A DNA stretch of 30,797 nucleotides from an uncultured Faecalibacterium sp. GTDB lineage: Bacteria > Bacillota > Clostridia > Oscillospirales > Ruminococcaceae. The stretch spans positions 1 to 30,797 of the forward strand of contig CAKSZU010000020.1 of NCBI GenBank assembly GCA_934526125.1. The letters are read 5' to 3'. A model generated the notes under the pieces. That model was not told the DNA's origin and ran no database searches. It worked only from the letters and a program-made list of their open reading frames with translations. Position 1 is the first letter of the stretch; every line of letters starts with the position of its first letter. Shown here piece after piece: positions 7,556 to 15,558 of this stretch. Both the position numbers and the translations under genes were made by a program.

Positions 7556-8077
7556 TTGGCAATTGAGGTAGGGAACGTACTGGAAGGCCGTGTCACCGGC
7601 GTGAAGCCCTTCGGCGCATTTGTCGCGCTGCCGGAAGGGCGGACGGGCATGGTCCACATTTCCGAGGTGTCCAACGAGTATGTGCAGGATATCCACACGG
7701 TGCTGCACGAGGGCGACTCTGTGAAGGTGCAGGTCATCAATGTGGCACCGGACGGCAAGATCGCACTGTCCATCAAGCGGCTGCTGCCGCCCCCGGCCCG
7801 TCCGGCCCGCAATGACCGCGGCCCCCGGGAGGGCGGACGCTTCGGCGGTGCCCGCGGCGGCGGGCGCGCCCCCCGGGAAGGCGGACGCGGCCCGGCACGG
7901 GAGGCAGCCCCCCGGGTATGGCAGCCCAAGGCCCCGGCCCGGAGCGACAATCTGAGCTTTGAGGACATGATGAGCCGCTTCAAGAGCCAGAGCGAGGAGA
8001 AAATGGCCGACCTGGACCATGAGACCAACAACCGCCGCGGCGGCGGTTATGCGCCCCGTTCCCGCCGGGGCCGCTGA
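7556..8077 (+). CDS. yabR: YabR-like S1-domain RNA-binding protein
   Basis: A 173-residue protein with one S1 domain at residues 4-75 (VGNVLEGRVTGVKPFGAFV, GMVHISEVS, KIALSIKR). A long Gly/Arg-rich, likely disordered region covers 76-130 (PREGGR repeats), before a helical patch (NLSFEDMMSRFKSQ) and a basic end. The S1 part matches B. subtilis YabR; the RGG-like tail is an addition that probably gives extra RNA contacts. The start is TTG at 7556, chosen because AAGGAG lies 9 bases upstream and the reading matches the AIEVG start of the family. A terminator closes the cluster. Likely binds RNA or the 30S subunit; the exact target is unknown. Confidence 0.88.
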   Translation: MAIEVGNVLEGRVTGVKPFGAFVALPEGRTGMVHISEVSNEYVQDIHTVLHEGDSVKVQVINVAPDGKIALSIKRLLPPPARPARNDRGPREGGRFGGARGGGRAPREGGRGPAREAAPRVWQPKAPARSDNLSFEDMMSRFKSQSEEKMADLDHETNNRRGGGYAPRSRRGR

Positions 8078-8094
8078 CAGTAAAAACGGATCGG

Positions 8095-8125
8095 GCCTGT
8101 CCCAGCGGGGACGGGCCTGTTTTTT
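8095..8125 (+). terminator. Intrinsic terminator after yabR
   Basis: A 9-bp stem, GCCTGTCCC (8095-8103) with GGGACGGGC (8108-8116), one G-T pair, loop of four, then CTG and six T. Confidence 0.85.
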
Positions 8126-8163
8126 CGGTGGGAGAGCTGCCCACAGAGAGGAAAGGAACCAGA

Positions 8164-9366
8164 ATGCCTGCAAAATTTGAACTGATCGCACCCTGTTTCT
8201 TCGGATGCGAGGCCACCGCAAAATTTGAGCTGACCCGCATCGGGGCAGAGGATATCCGGGTAGGGGACGGACGCCTGACCTTTGCGGGCGGGCCCGAGAT
8301 GATCGCCGCGGCCAACCTGAACCTGCGCACGGTGGAGCGGGTGCTGCTGCTGCTCAACACCTACCCGGCCTCCACCTTCGATGAGCTGTTCGATGGCGTG
8401 TATGCCATCCCCTGGGAGGAGTTCCTGCCGGCCGATGCAGCGTTCCCGGTGACCGGCTCGTCCCTGAACAGTCAGCTGACCAGTGTGCCCGCCTGCCAGA
8501 GCATCATCAAGAAGGCTGTGGTCAAGCGGCTGATGCTGAAGCACCACACCTCCGTCCTGCCCGAGACCGGTGCCGAGTACAAGATCCGGTTCATGCTGCG
8601 CAAGAACGTCTGCGAGATCATGCTGGACACCACCGGCGAGGGCCTGCACAAGCGGGGATATCGCCGCAATGCCATGGAGGCCCCTATCCGCGAGACGCTG
8701 GCCGCCACCATCGCCGACCTGGGCCGCGTCCGCCGCGACAGTCTGGTGGAGGACCCCTTCTGCGGCAGCGGCACCCTGCTCATCGAGGCCGCCCAGAAGG
8801 CCATGAACATCGCCCCCGGCCTGAAGCGCCGCTTCGCCGCCGAGCGTTACAGCTTTGTGCCCGCTTCCATCTGGGCCGAGCAGCGGCAGAAGGCACTGGC
8901 CGAGTCCAAACTGGACGCCGGGTTTGAGGCCTTCGGCTACGATATCGACCCCGCCGCCGTGGCACTGGCCAACGCCAACGCCAAGCTGGCAGGCGTGGAA
9001 AAGCGCTGCCACTTCGAGGTGGCGGACGTGGCGGATTTCGCCGCAAAGAGCGAAGCCATCGTCCTGACCAACCCGCCCTACGGCGAGCGGATGAGTACCA
9101 TCGAGGGGGCGGCAAAGCTGGCCCGCACCTTTGGCCGCCAGATGGCGGAACACCCCTGCGCAGGCGTCTATGCCATCACGGCGGATATGGAGTTCGAGAG
9201 CCATTACGGCCGCCGGGCCAACAAGCGCCGCAAGATGTACAACGGCATGATCCCCTGCCAGCTGTATATGTACTACGAGGCCCCCAAGGCAGAGTACAAG
9301 GCAAAGCCCATGCCGAAGCAGGGCTTTGACGGCAAGCGCACCGCCGGTGATTTCCGCAAAAAATAA
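8164..9366 (+). CDS. THUMP-domain class I rRNA/tRNA N2-guanine methyltransferase (RlmL/YpsC-like)
   Basis: A 400-residue SAM-dependent methyltransferase. Residues 1-160 hold a ferredoxin-like plus THUMP RNA-binding region, with the LKHHTSVLPETGAEYKIRF stretch. The Rossmann domain begins around 190 with motif I D197-P-F-C-G-S-G and carries the catalytic N303-P-P-Y306 of N2-guanine methyltransferases. The closest named relatives are B. subtilis YpsC and the N-terminal half of E. coli RlmL, which methylates 23S G2445; the position modified here is inferred only. ATG 8164 has AAAGGAA upstream. A GTG at 8128 in frame lies just behind the previous terminator without a ribosome site and is rejected. 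Confidence 0.92.
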   Translation: MPAKFELIAPCFFGCEATAKFELTRIGAEDIRVGDGRLTFAGGPEMIAAANLNLRTVERVLLLLNTYPASTFDELFDGVYAIPWEEFLPADAAFPVTGSSLNSQLTSVPACQSIIKKAVVKRLMLKHHTSVLPETGAEYKIRFMLRKNVCEIMLDTTGEGLHKRGYRRNAMEAPIRETLAATIADLGRVRRDSLVEDPFCGSGTLLIEAAQKAMNIAPGLKRRFAAERYSFVPASIWAEQRQKALAESKLDAGFEAFGYDIDPAAVALANANAKLAGVEKRCHFEVADVADFAAKSEAIVLTNPPYGERMSTIEGAAKLARTFGRQMAEHPCAGVYAITADMEFESHYGRRANKRRKMYNGMIPCQLYMYYEAPKAEYKAKPMPKQGFDGKRTAGDFRKK

Positions 9367-9385
9367 GCAAGAGTAACACTTTTCG

Positions 9386-9427
9386 GCCGCATCAGACCCT
9401 CCGGTTTGGTGCGGCTGCTGTGTTTTT
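9386..9427 (+). terminator. Intrinsic terminator after the methyltransferase
   Basis: A 13-bp stem with outer GCCGCA (9386-9391)/TGCGGC (9410-9415). The T-rich tail is interrupted (TGCTGTGTTTTT). Confidence 0.75.
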
Positions 9428-9463
9428 GGACAAAGGACAGAAGAAGATTTAACATTTGGTCAG

Positions 9464-9492
9464 TTGAACCCTGTCGGAAAATGGGGTATACT
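9464..9492 (+). promoter_or_regulatory. Promoter of the DUF5685-like/membrane protein pair
   Basis: TTGAAC at 9464-9469 and TATACT at 9487-9492 with a 17-base spacer; predicted start near 9499. Confidence 0.78.
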
Positions 9493-9550
9493 GTTCTTAC
9501 TGCTTCAAGGGCAGGGCGGCTTTGGGGCTGCAGGAAAAGGAGGGATCGTG

Positions 9551-10420
9551 ATGGAGGGGCGGATGAGGCCTTATCTTCCGGAGCTTACGATTCGGGATTA
9601 CAATATCTACCAGTGGTATCTGCGGGGCGTACTCCATCAGATGAACACCACCTACGGGTTCTATTCGTGCCGCCTGCTGCAGCACAACGGGGTCCTGTTT
9701 GCGCTGTTGGCCGACAGTCTGGCCGGGCGCGAAGCCACCTGCAGGAACATCCGTCTGCCCTGGACCCTGTATTGGAAGCCCATGATGTGCCAGACCCAGG
9801 GCATCCGGCTGGCAGCTCAGGTGGAGGTGCTGCTGGGCTGGCACAAGCTGCAGGACCGCCGGTGGGAGGAGCTGCCCTTCCGTCTGCGGGTGCGCCGCGC
9901 GTTAGACCGTCTGCTGCTCCGCCGGGCCTATCAGAAAGCCGTGCGGGAGAACCCTGCCCTGGAACGTCTGTTCGGGCAGGAGCAGGCCCAGGCACTGGTG
10001 CAGATGAACCTGAGCGCTCAGAACTATACCGTGGTCGCCGAGCCCATGAGCAACATCTACGGGGCGCTGTATTCCACCCTCGCCACCGATGACCCCGGCC
10101 AGCGCAAGCGGATGCGGTACATCGGCAGCTGCGTGGGTCGGATCTTCTACCTGCTGGAAAAGGCCGGACGGGTGGTTGACGACAAGCGGTCCGGGCGGTA
10201 TAATGTCTTTCTGGTCAACGGCATCGAGGACCCTGCGGCGGCGCTGGAAAATGCCCGCCGCCAGTCGCTGGCCATCGCCAACGATATGGTCCGGGCCTAC
10301 GGGATGCTGGACGTCAAGCTGAACAAGAGCCTGATCGACAACATCATGGTGCTGGGCCTGCGCCATGCGGTGGAGCCTCTGGATGCCGGAAACCAGCCTG
10401 TGCGCTGGGAACTGCCGTGA
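9551..10420 (+). CDS. DUF5685-like conserved protein
   Basis: A 289-residue protein without a clear signal peptide. It is mostly helical. Recognisable stretches include YTVVAEPMSNIYG, GRIFYLLEKAGRVVDD and, near the end, LDVKLNKSLIDNIMVLGLR. These resemble the DUF5685 family (conserved hypotheticals of Firmicutes), which shares a C-terminal segment of the type IDNIxxLGL. No catalytic function is known to me. The first residues PYLPELTIRDYNIYQWYL are also family-like. I start at ATG 9551, 6 bases after AAGGAGGG; GTG 9548 and ATG 9563 are alternatives. Its stop overlaps the GTG start of the membrane protein, so the two are probably made together. Confidence 0.65.
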   Translation: MEGRMRPYLPELTIRDYNIYQWYLRGVLHQMNTTYGFYSCRLLQHNGVLFALLADSLAGREATCRNIRLPWTLYWKPMMCQTQGIRLAAQVEVLLGWHKLQDRRWEELPFRLRVRRALDRLLLRRAYQKAVRENPALERLFGQEQAQALVQMNLSAQNYTVVAEPMSNIYGALYSTLATDDPGQRKRMRYIGSCVGRIFYLLEKAGRVVDDKRSGRYNVFLVNGIEDPAAALENARRQSLAIANDMVRAYGMLDVKLNKSLIDNIMVLGLRHAVEPLDAGNQPVRWELP

Positions 10421-10974
10421 AGGGCCGCAGAAGCAGCCGGAGCTGGGCCATGGCCTACTGCGGCATGGCATCGGCCCTCAGCGTGGCGTTGATGCTGCTG
10501 GGAGCCGTGGTGCCGGTGCTGATGTTCATCGCCCCGGCGGCTGCCAGCCTGCTGATCGCCACAGTCTGCGTGGAGTGCGGAAAGACCATGGCCCTGACGG
10601 CCTACGGCGCGGTCAGCCTGCTGAGCCTGCTCTTCGTGCCGGATAAAGAGGTGGCGCTGGTCTTTGTGTTCCTGCTGGGGTATTACCCGCTGGTCAAGCC
10701 TTATCTGGAGCGCATCCGTCTGCCGCTGCTGCGCACCGTCTGCAAGCTGCTGCTCTGCAACGGGGCCGTCGTGGCCATGTACGGTCTGGTGCTGCTCCTT
10801 GTCCCGGCGGGCAGTATCTCTCAGGAGCTGAAGACCACCGCACTGGTGGTCTCGCTGTCTACCCTTGCCATGGGCAACGTGGCTTTCCTGCTCTATGACC
10901 GGGCCCTGCACAATCTGCTGCAGGTGTATCATCTGGTCTGGCAGCCCCGGCTGCACAAAATGCTGGGCCGGTAA
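10417..10974 (+). CDS. Small integral membrane protein, unrecognised
   Basis: A 185-residue hydrophobic protein with about five membrane segments (roughly residues 10-30, 32-50, 55-72, 75-92, 108-128, and possibly 140-158) and a basic N-terminus. The first half (AYCGMASALSVALMLLG, then FIAPAAASLLI) looks like the S-component type membrane proteins of ECF transporters and related Clostridial families, but I cannot assign a family. The GTG start overlaps the preceding TGA (GTGA), indicating translational coupling to the DUF5685-like gene. It could assist the partner or transport a small molecule; neither is shown. Confidence 0.75.
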   Translation: MKGRRSSRSWAMAYCGMASALSVALMLLGAVVPVLMFIAPAAASLLIATVCVECGKTMALTAYGAVSLLSLLFVPDKEVALVFVFLLGYYPLVKPYLERIRLPLLRTVCKLLLCNGAVVAMYGLVLLLVPAGSISQELKTTALVVSLSTLAMGNVAFLLYDRALHNLLQVYHLVWQPRLHKMLGR

Positions 10975-11019
10975 CGAAAAATCATCGAAAGAAGGAATGT
11001 GGAACCACAGCTGACGCAA

Positions 11020-11168
11020 AGCGCCGGGCCACACGGGTGACAGCCGTGAGGGTGACGAGGAGAGGAATCATCGAAAGTTTCGGCGGATGTTTCTCCGGCT
11101 GACAATGGGCTATACCAGCCGCAGAGAGGGGCAAAAAACGGCAGCGATACCGCAACAGATCCCCTCAA
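11020..11168 (+). ncRNA. glmS self-cleaving ribozyme/riboswitch
   Basis: The sequence contains the catalytic-core landmarks of the glmS ribozyme: AGCGCC at the 5' edge, GTGACGAGGAGAGG, ATCATCGAAAGTTTCGG and CGGATGTTTCTCCGGCTG. Stem P3 (CGGCTG/CAGCCG, about 11096-11121) and stem P4 (GAGGGG around 11125-11130 with CCCCTC at 11161-11166, with an inner CGG/CCG) are both formed. By analogy cleavage is between A11020 and G11021. In characterised members glucosamine-6-phosphate is the coenzyme that drives self-cleavage and lowers glmS mRNA. It sits about 95 bases before the glmS start, in the expected position. Confidence 0.95.
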
Positions 11169-11260
11169 AGAAAGCCATACAAGAACATAGACTGTATTGA
11201 GAAAGCTGACAGCTGTGCTGTGCGTTTTTGCGCCGGGCTGTCGGCGTGGAGGTGTTTTGT

Positions 11261-13081
11261 ATGTGTGGCATTGTTGGTTATGTCGGAAAACGGAATGCGC
11301 AGGATGTCCTGCTGGATGGTCTGGAAAAGCTGGAGTACCGGGGCTATGATTCCGCCGGGGTCGCCCTGGCGCTGGCAGGCGGCATCCGGGTGGTCAAGAG
11401 CAAGGGCCGTCTGGCAAAGCTGCGGGAGAAACTGGCCGCAGAGGCGCTGGCTTCCAGCGGCTGCGGCATCGGGCACACCCGGTGGGCCACCCACGGCGAG
11501 CCCAGCGATGTGAACAGCCACCCCCATTCCACGCCCCGGGTGAGCATCGTCCACAACGGCATCATCGAGAACTACGGCATCCTGAAAGAGCGGCTCAGGG
11601 CACGGGGCTATACCTTCGAGAGCGAGACCGACACCGAAGTCCTGGTCAAGCTCATCGACAGCTGCTATGAGGGCGAGCCTTTGAAGGCCCTCCACGATGC
11701 CCTTGCCATGGTGCGGGGCAGCTATGCGCTGGCCGTGCTGTTCCGGGACTTCCCGGATACCCTGTTTGCCGTCAAGCGGGAGAGCCCCCTGATCGTGGGC
11801 TGGGGCGAGGACGAAAACTTCATTGCGTCGGATATCCCGGCGCTGCTGAAATATACCCGCCGGTACAGTGTGCTGGAGGAGGGCGACTTTGCGGTGGTCA
11901 CAGCAGGCGGCATCCGCTTCTACAACGAATTCTCTGAGCCGGTGGAGCGGGAGATTCTGACCGCCGACTGGGATCAGGAAGCCGCCGAAAAGGGCGGCTA
12001 CCCCCACTTCATGCTCAAGGAGATCAACGAGCAGCCGACGGCTATCACGGCCACGGTGAGCCCCCGCGTGGAGAACGGCCTGCCCGACCTGCGCATCCCG
12101 GAGCTGACGGATGAGCGTCTGCGGCGGATCGGCACCATCCATCTGGTGGGCTGCGGCACCGCCATGCACGCGGGCATGGTGGGCAAATCGGCCATTGAGG
12201 CTCTGGCCCGGGTCCCGGCACAGGTGAGTATCGCCAGCGAGTTCCGCTACCAGAACCCCATTCTCCGGCCGGAGGATCTGGTCATCATCATCAGCCAGTC
12301 CGGTGAGACCAGCGACACGCTGGCGGCCCTGAAGCTGGCCAAGAGCCGGGGTGTGCCGGTGCTGGCCATCGTGAACGTGGTGGGCAGCTCCATCGCCCGG
12401 GCGGCGGACTATGTCATGTATACCTATGCCGGGCCGGAAATCGCCGTGGCTTCCACCAAGGCCTATACGGTGCAGATGTGTGTGCTGTACCTGTTTGCTC
12501 TCCGTCTGGCCTATGCCCGGGGAATGCAGACCGAGGCTGAGGTCCGCCGCCTGACGGCCGAGCTGCTCCGGGCGGGGGATGTCATCCGGCCCCGTCTGGC
12601 CGACTGCGAGCAGATCAAGTATCTGGCCAGCCGGTTCGTCAACACCCAGAGCTGCTTCTTCATCGGCCGCGGGTTCGATTACTCCCTCTCGCTGGAGGGC
12701 AGCCTGAAGCTGAAGGAAATCAGCTATGTCCACTCCGATGCCTACGCGGCGGGCGAGCTGAAGCACGGCACCATCAGCCTGATCACCGATGGTGTGCCGG
12801 TGATCGCGCTGGCTACCCAGAAGCAGGTCTACGAAAAGACCCTCTCCAACGCCAAGGAGACCCGGAGCCGGGGCGCAAAGGTGCTGCTGTTCACGACGAA
12901 GGACGCTGTGGTGCCCGAGGATGTGGCAGACTATGTGGTGCGTCTGGACGCGTACGACGACCTTCTGATGCCCCTGCAGCTCATCGTGCCGCTGCAGCTG
13001 TTCGCCTACTATATGGCAGTGCTGCGGGGCTGCGATGTGGATAAGCCCCGCAATCTGGCCAAGAGCGTTACGGTGGAGTGA
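11261..13081 (+). CDS. glmS: Glutamine--fructose-6-phosphate aminotransferase
   Basis: This 606-residue enzyme makes glucosamine-6-phosphate from fructose-6-phosphate and glutamine, the first step to UDP-GlcNAc and peptidoglycan. The N-terminal glutaminase starts Met-Cys-Gly-Ile-Val, with Cys2 becoming the nucleophile after Met removal; YRGYDSAG and GHTRWATHG follow. Two SIS sugar-phosphate isomerase domains lie at about 280-600 (VGCGTAMHAG, ISQSGETSDTL, SLEGSLKLKEISY), and the end PRNLAKSVTVE holds the active-site lysine. I start at ATG 11261, 7 bases after GGAGGTG, because Cys must be residue 2. Expression should be under the ribozyme immediately upstream. Confidence 0.98.
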   Translation: MCGIVGYVGKRNAQDVLLDGLEKLEYRGYDSAGVALALAGGIRVVKSKGRLAKLREKLAAEALASSGCGIGHTRWATHGEPSDVNSHPHSTPRVSIVHNGIIENYGILKERLRARGYTFESETDTEVLVKLIDSCYEGEPLKALHDALAMVRGSYALAVLFRDFPDTLFAVKRESPLIVGWGEDENFIASDIPALLKYTRRYSVLEEGDFAVVTAGGIRFYNEFSEPVEREILTADWDQEAAEKGGYPHFMLKEINEQPTAITATVSPRVENGLPDLRIPELTDERLRRIGTIHLVGCGTAMHAGMVGKSAIEALARVPAQVSIASEFRYQNPILRPEDLVIIISQSGETSDTLAALKLAKSRGVPVLAIVNVVGSSIARAADYVMYTYAGPEIAVASTKAYTVQMCVLYLFALRLAYARGMQTEAEVRRLTAELLRAGDVIRPRLADCEQIKYLASRFVNTQSCFFIGRGFDYSLSLEGSLKLKEISYVHSDAYAAGELKHGTISLITDGVPVIALATQKQVYEKTLSNAKETRSRGAKVLLFTTKDAVVPEDVADYVVRLDAYDDLLMPLQLIVPLQLFAYYMAVLRGCDVDKPRNLAKSVTVE

Positions 13082-13084
13082 CCC

Positions 13085-13114
13085 TTGACAAAATCGGCCG
13101 GACTCTGATATATT
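13085..13114 (+). promoter_or_regulatory. Strong promoter upstream of the GH2 leader
   Basis: A consensus TTGACA at 13085-13090 and TATATT at 13109-13114, spacer 18, with a TGA extended -10 element at 13106-13108. It starts 4 bases after the glmS stop. Transcription should begin near 13121. Confidence 0.85.
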
Positions 13115-13120
13115 AGTCAT

Positions 13121-13209
13121 AAAGAAGCTGTTCCCTCCGGAACACGGTCACAGGGACCCCCCTGCCAACGGGGTGCATCCTGGGGATGGTGTTTCCGGAG
13201 GGATTTTTT
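13121..13209 (+). ncRNA. Leader RNA with terminator hairpin before the GH2 gene
   Basis: CCCTCCGGAA (13133-13142) pairs perfectly with TTCCGGAGGG (13193-13202), extended by CAC/GTG around a bulged T, and is followed by ATTTTTT. The 50-base loop contains further pairing (CAGG/CCTG, CCCC/GGGG). It lies between a strong promoter and the GH2 start codon. It may be an attenuator, a small RNA of about 89 bases, or simply the glmS terminator read through from upstream. No known riboswitch class was recognised. Confidence 0.6.
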
Positions 13210-13240
13210 GTGAAGCCGCATCTGCGGAAAAGGAGGAACC

Positions 13241-15469
13241 ATGGAACGCATTGACCTGAACCGGAGCTGGCAGTTCTGCAAACTGCCGGGCTGGAGCATC
13301 GACGACCTGCCCGCCCCGGAGGCAGGGGAGACCGCCGAAACGGTGGACCTGCCCCACACCTGGTATGACGATGATGCCGAGGAGTCCTACCGGGGCCTGA
13401 CCCTTTATCGGAAAGAGCTGACGATCGCGCCGGAGTGGCGCGGCAAAGCCCTGTATCTGGACATCCCCGGCGCGGACAACCATGCAAAGGTCTGCCTGAA
13501 TGGGACCCTTGCCATGGAGCACAAGGGTGGATACAGCCGCTTCTGCGTACCGGTGCCCGCCGCTGCACAGGAGGGGGAGACCCTGGACATCCAGATCTGG
13601 CTCACCAATGCCGTCTGCGATGATATCTCGCCTCTTTCCGGCGATTTCACCATTTTCGGCGGCCTCTACCGGGGCGTGAGCCTGCTGGTGGAGGAGCCGG
13701 TGCATTTTGATGTCTGCTGGTACGGCACCGACGGCGTTCCCGCCCGGACGGCCGTGGAGAACGGCCGGGGTGTGGTGTATCTGGAGTCCCATGTGGCGGC
13801 GGAAGGCCCGGCAGAAGTCCGGTATACCCTCACGGCCCCGGACGGCACCCCGTCGGCCCGGCAGGCCGCGCAGGCCGGGGCCCCCTGCACCCTGACGGTG
13901 GAGCAGCCGGAGCTGTGGAACGGCAAGGCCCATCCCGCCCTCTACACCCTGACGGCAGAGCTGCTCAGCGGCGGTGCCGTGACGGACACCGTCACAAAGC
14001 AGGTGGGCTTCCGCAGCATCCGGATGGACCCGGAGAAGGGCTTCTTCCTCAATGGGGAGCCCTTCCGCATCCGGGGCGTGGCCAAGCATCAGGATTTTGC
14101 CGGGTGCTTCAACGCCGTGACCGGAACAGAGATCGGACGGGATTTTGCCCTCATCCGGGAGATCGGCGCCAACGCCCTCCGGCTGTCCCACTATCAGCAC
14201 CCGCAGCAGACCTATGACCTCTGCGACCGGGAGGGCTATGTGGTCTGGGCCGAGGTCCCCATGCTCAAGATGACCCGGGAGCCTGCCCTGATCGAAAACA
14301 TCCGCCAGCAGCTGACCGAGCTGGTGCTGCAGAACCTGCATCATCCCTCCATCTGCTTCTGGGGCATCCAGAACGAGATCGGCATGTTCCGGGATACGCC
14401 GGATATGTACGAGTACCTGGCCGGGATGCGGGCGCTGATCAACACGCTGGACCCGGGGCGTCTGGTCACGGCGGCCAATATGTACACCGTCAAGTTCAAG
14501 AGCGGCCTGAACCATGGCACCGATATGATCGGCTACAACATCTATTTCGGCTGGTACTACGGCCAGATGCAGGGCTATGACGGCTTCCTGGACCGCTATC
14601 ATGCGGCCAACCCGGAAATGCCGCTGGGCATCAGCGAGTACGGCGTGGATGCAAATCCTGCCCTGCACAGTGCCGATCCCCGGGTGCAGGACTATACCGA
14701 GGAGTACCAGTCCCTCTTCCATGAGACGGTCTATCCCATCTTTGAGAGCAAGCCGTACCTGTGGGGCAGCTTTGTCTGGAATATGTTCGATTTCTCCAGC
14801 GCCCTGCGGAAGGACGGCGGCCTGCGCAACCTGAACGGCAAAGGCCTTGTGACCTACGACCGCAAGACCCGGAAGGATGCCTTCTATTACTACAAGGCAA
14901 AGTGGTCGGCAGAGCCTTTTGTGCATCTGTGCGGCAAACGGTTCGCAAAGCGCACCGAGGAAGCCGTGGAGGTGAAGGTCTATACCAACCAGCCGGAGGC
15001 GACCCTGTCTGTGAACGGCGGCGCAGGGCAGACTCTGCCCAACAACGGCAACGGCACCGTCCGGTTTGCGGCAGTCCCCCTGAAAAAGGGCGAGAACCGG
15101 ATCTGCGTGACGGCAGGGGACGGCACCGATGAGATGGCCCTCACCCGGCAGGACAGCCCGGAGCCTTCTTACAGCCTGCCGGGCAGCAATGCAGGCGGGC
15201 CGGTGAAGAACTGGTTCCTGGCTTCGGACTCGCTGGTGCGGGAGGGCTACTGCTCGCTGGAGAGCACGGCCGGGGACCTGCTGGAAAACCCGGCGGCCGC
15301 TGTCCTGCTGAAGGAAAAGCTGCCCCAGGCGCTCTACCGGACCCTGACCGAGCAGGATGTGATCCCGCTGGGCATTGAGCTGAAGAGCATCCTGAGCCGC
15401 AGCGGTCTCTCCGCCGAGGAACTGAAAGCTCTGAACGACGCCCTGAACCAGATCCCGGCGGAAGAGTAA
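13241..15469 (+). CDS. Glycoside hydrolase family 2 (beta-galactosidase/glucuronidase-like)
   Basis: A 742-residue GH2 enzyme without a signal peptide, hence intracellular. An N-terminal jelly-roll sugar-binding domain (about 1-180) is followed by an Ig-like domain (about 180-275) and a TIM barrel (about 280-580). The acid/base is Glu379 in GIQNEIG (Asn378 precedes it); the nucleophile is Glu466 in GISEYG. A C-terminal Ig-like domain of the DUF4982 type covers about 585-650. A helical ~80-residue tail completes the protein. Retaining beta-glycosidases with this layout cleave beta-galactosides or related glycans; the substrate cannot be told. AAAAGGAGG lies just before the ATG. There is no sugar transporter or regulator alongside. 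Confidence 0.9.
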   Translation: MERIDLNRSWQFCKLPGWSIDDLPAPEAGETAETVDLPHTWYDDDAEESYRGLTLYRKELTIAPEWRGKALYLDIPGADNHAKVCLNGTLAMEHKGGYSRFCVPVPAAAQEGETLDIQIWLTNAVCDDISPLSGDFTIFGGLYRGVSLLVEEPVHFDVCWYGTDGVPARTAVENGRGVVYLESHVAAEGPAEVRYTLTAPDGTPSARQAAQAGAPCTLTVEQPELWNGKAHPALYTLTAELLSGGAVTDTVTKQVGFRSIRMDPEKGFFLNGEPFRIRGVAKHQDFAGCFNAVTGTEIGRDFALIREIGANALRLSHYQHPQQTYDLCDREGYVVWAEVPMLKMTREPALIENIRQQLTELVLQNLHHPSICFWGIQNEIGMFRDTPDMYEYLAGMRALINTLDPGRLVTAANMYTVKFKSGLNHGTDMIGYNIYFGWYYGQMQGYDGFLDRYHAANPEMPLGISEYGVDANPALHSADPRVQDYTEEYQSLFHETVYPIFESKPYLWGSFVWNMFDFSSALRKDGGLRNLNGKGLVTYDRKTRKDAFYYYKAKWSAEPFVHLCGKRFAKRTEEAVEVKVYTNQPEATLSVNGGAGQTLPNNGNGTVRFAAVPLKKGENRICVTAGDGTDEMALTRQDSPEPSYSLPGSNAGGPVKNWFLASDSLVREGYCSLESTAGDLLENPAAAVLLKEKLPQALYRTLTEQDVIPLGIELKSILSRSGLSAEELKALNDALNQIPAEE

Positions 15470-15487
15470 GTTTTTCTCCGGAAGGAC

Positions 15488-15516
15488 TTGACTTCGACCC
15501 TGCTTTAAGTGATAAA
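15488..15516 (+). promoter_or_regulatory. Probable promoter of the cupin gene
   Basis: TTGACT at 15488-15493 and GATAAA at 15511-15516 with a 17-base spacer; the -10 is imperfect. Confidence 0.6.
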
Positions 15517-15558
15517 GTAAGGGGGAAGGATCACAGGATCACGAAGGGAGAGCTTTTT

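Noticed and set aside
13121..13209. A known riboswitch (THF, ZTP, c-di-GMP) in the GH2 leader
   Set aside because: Only short matches such as GGTCAC were seen; conserved cores of those classes are absent.
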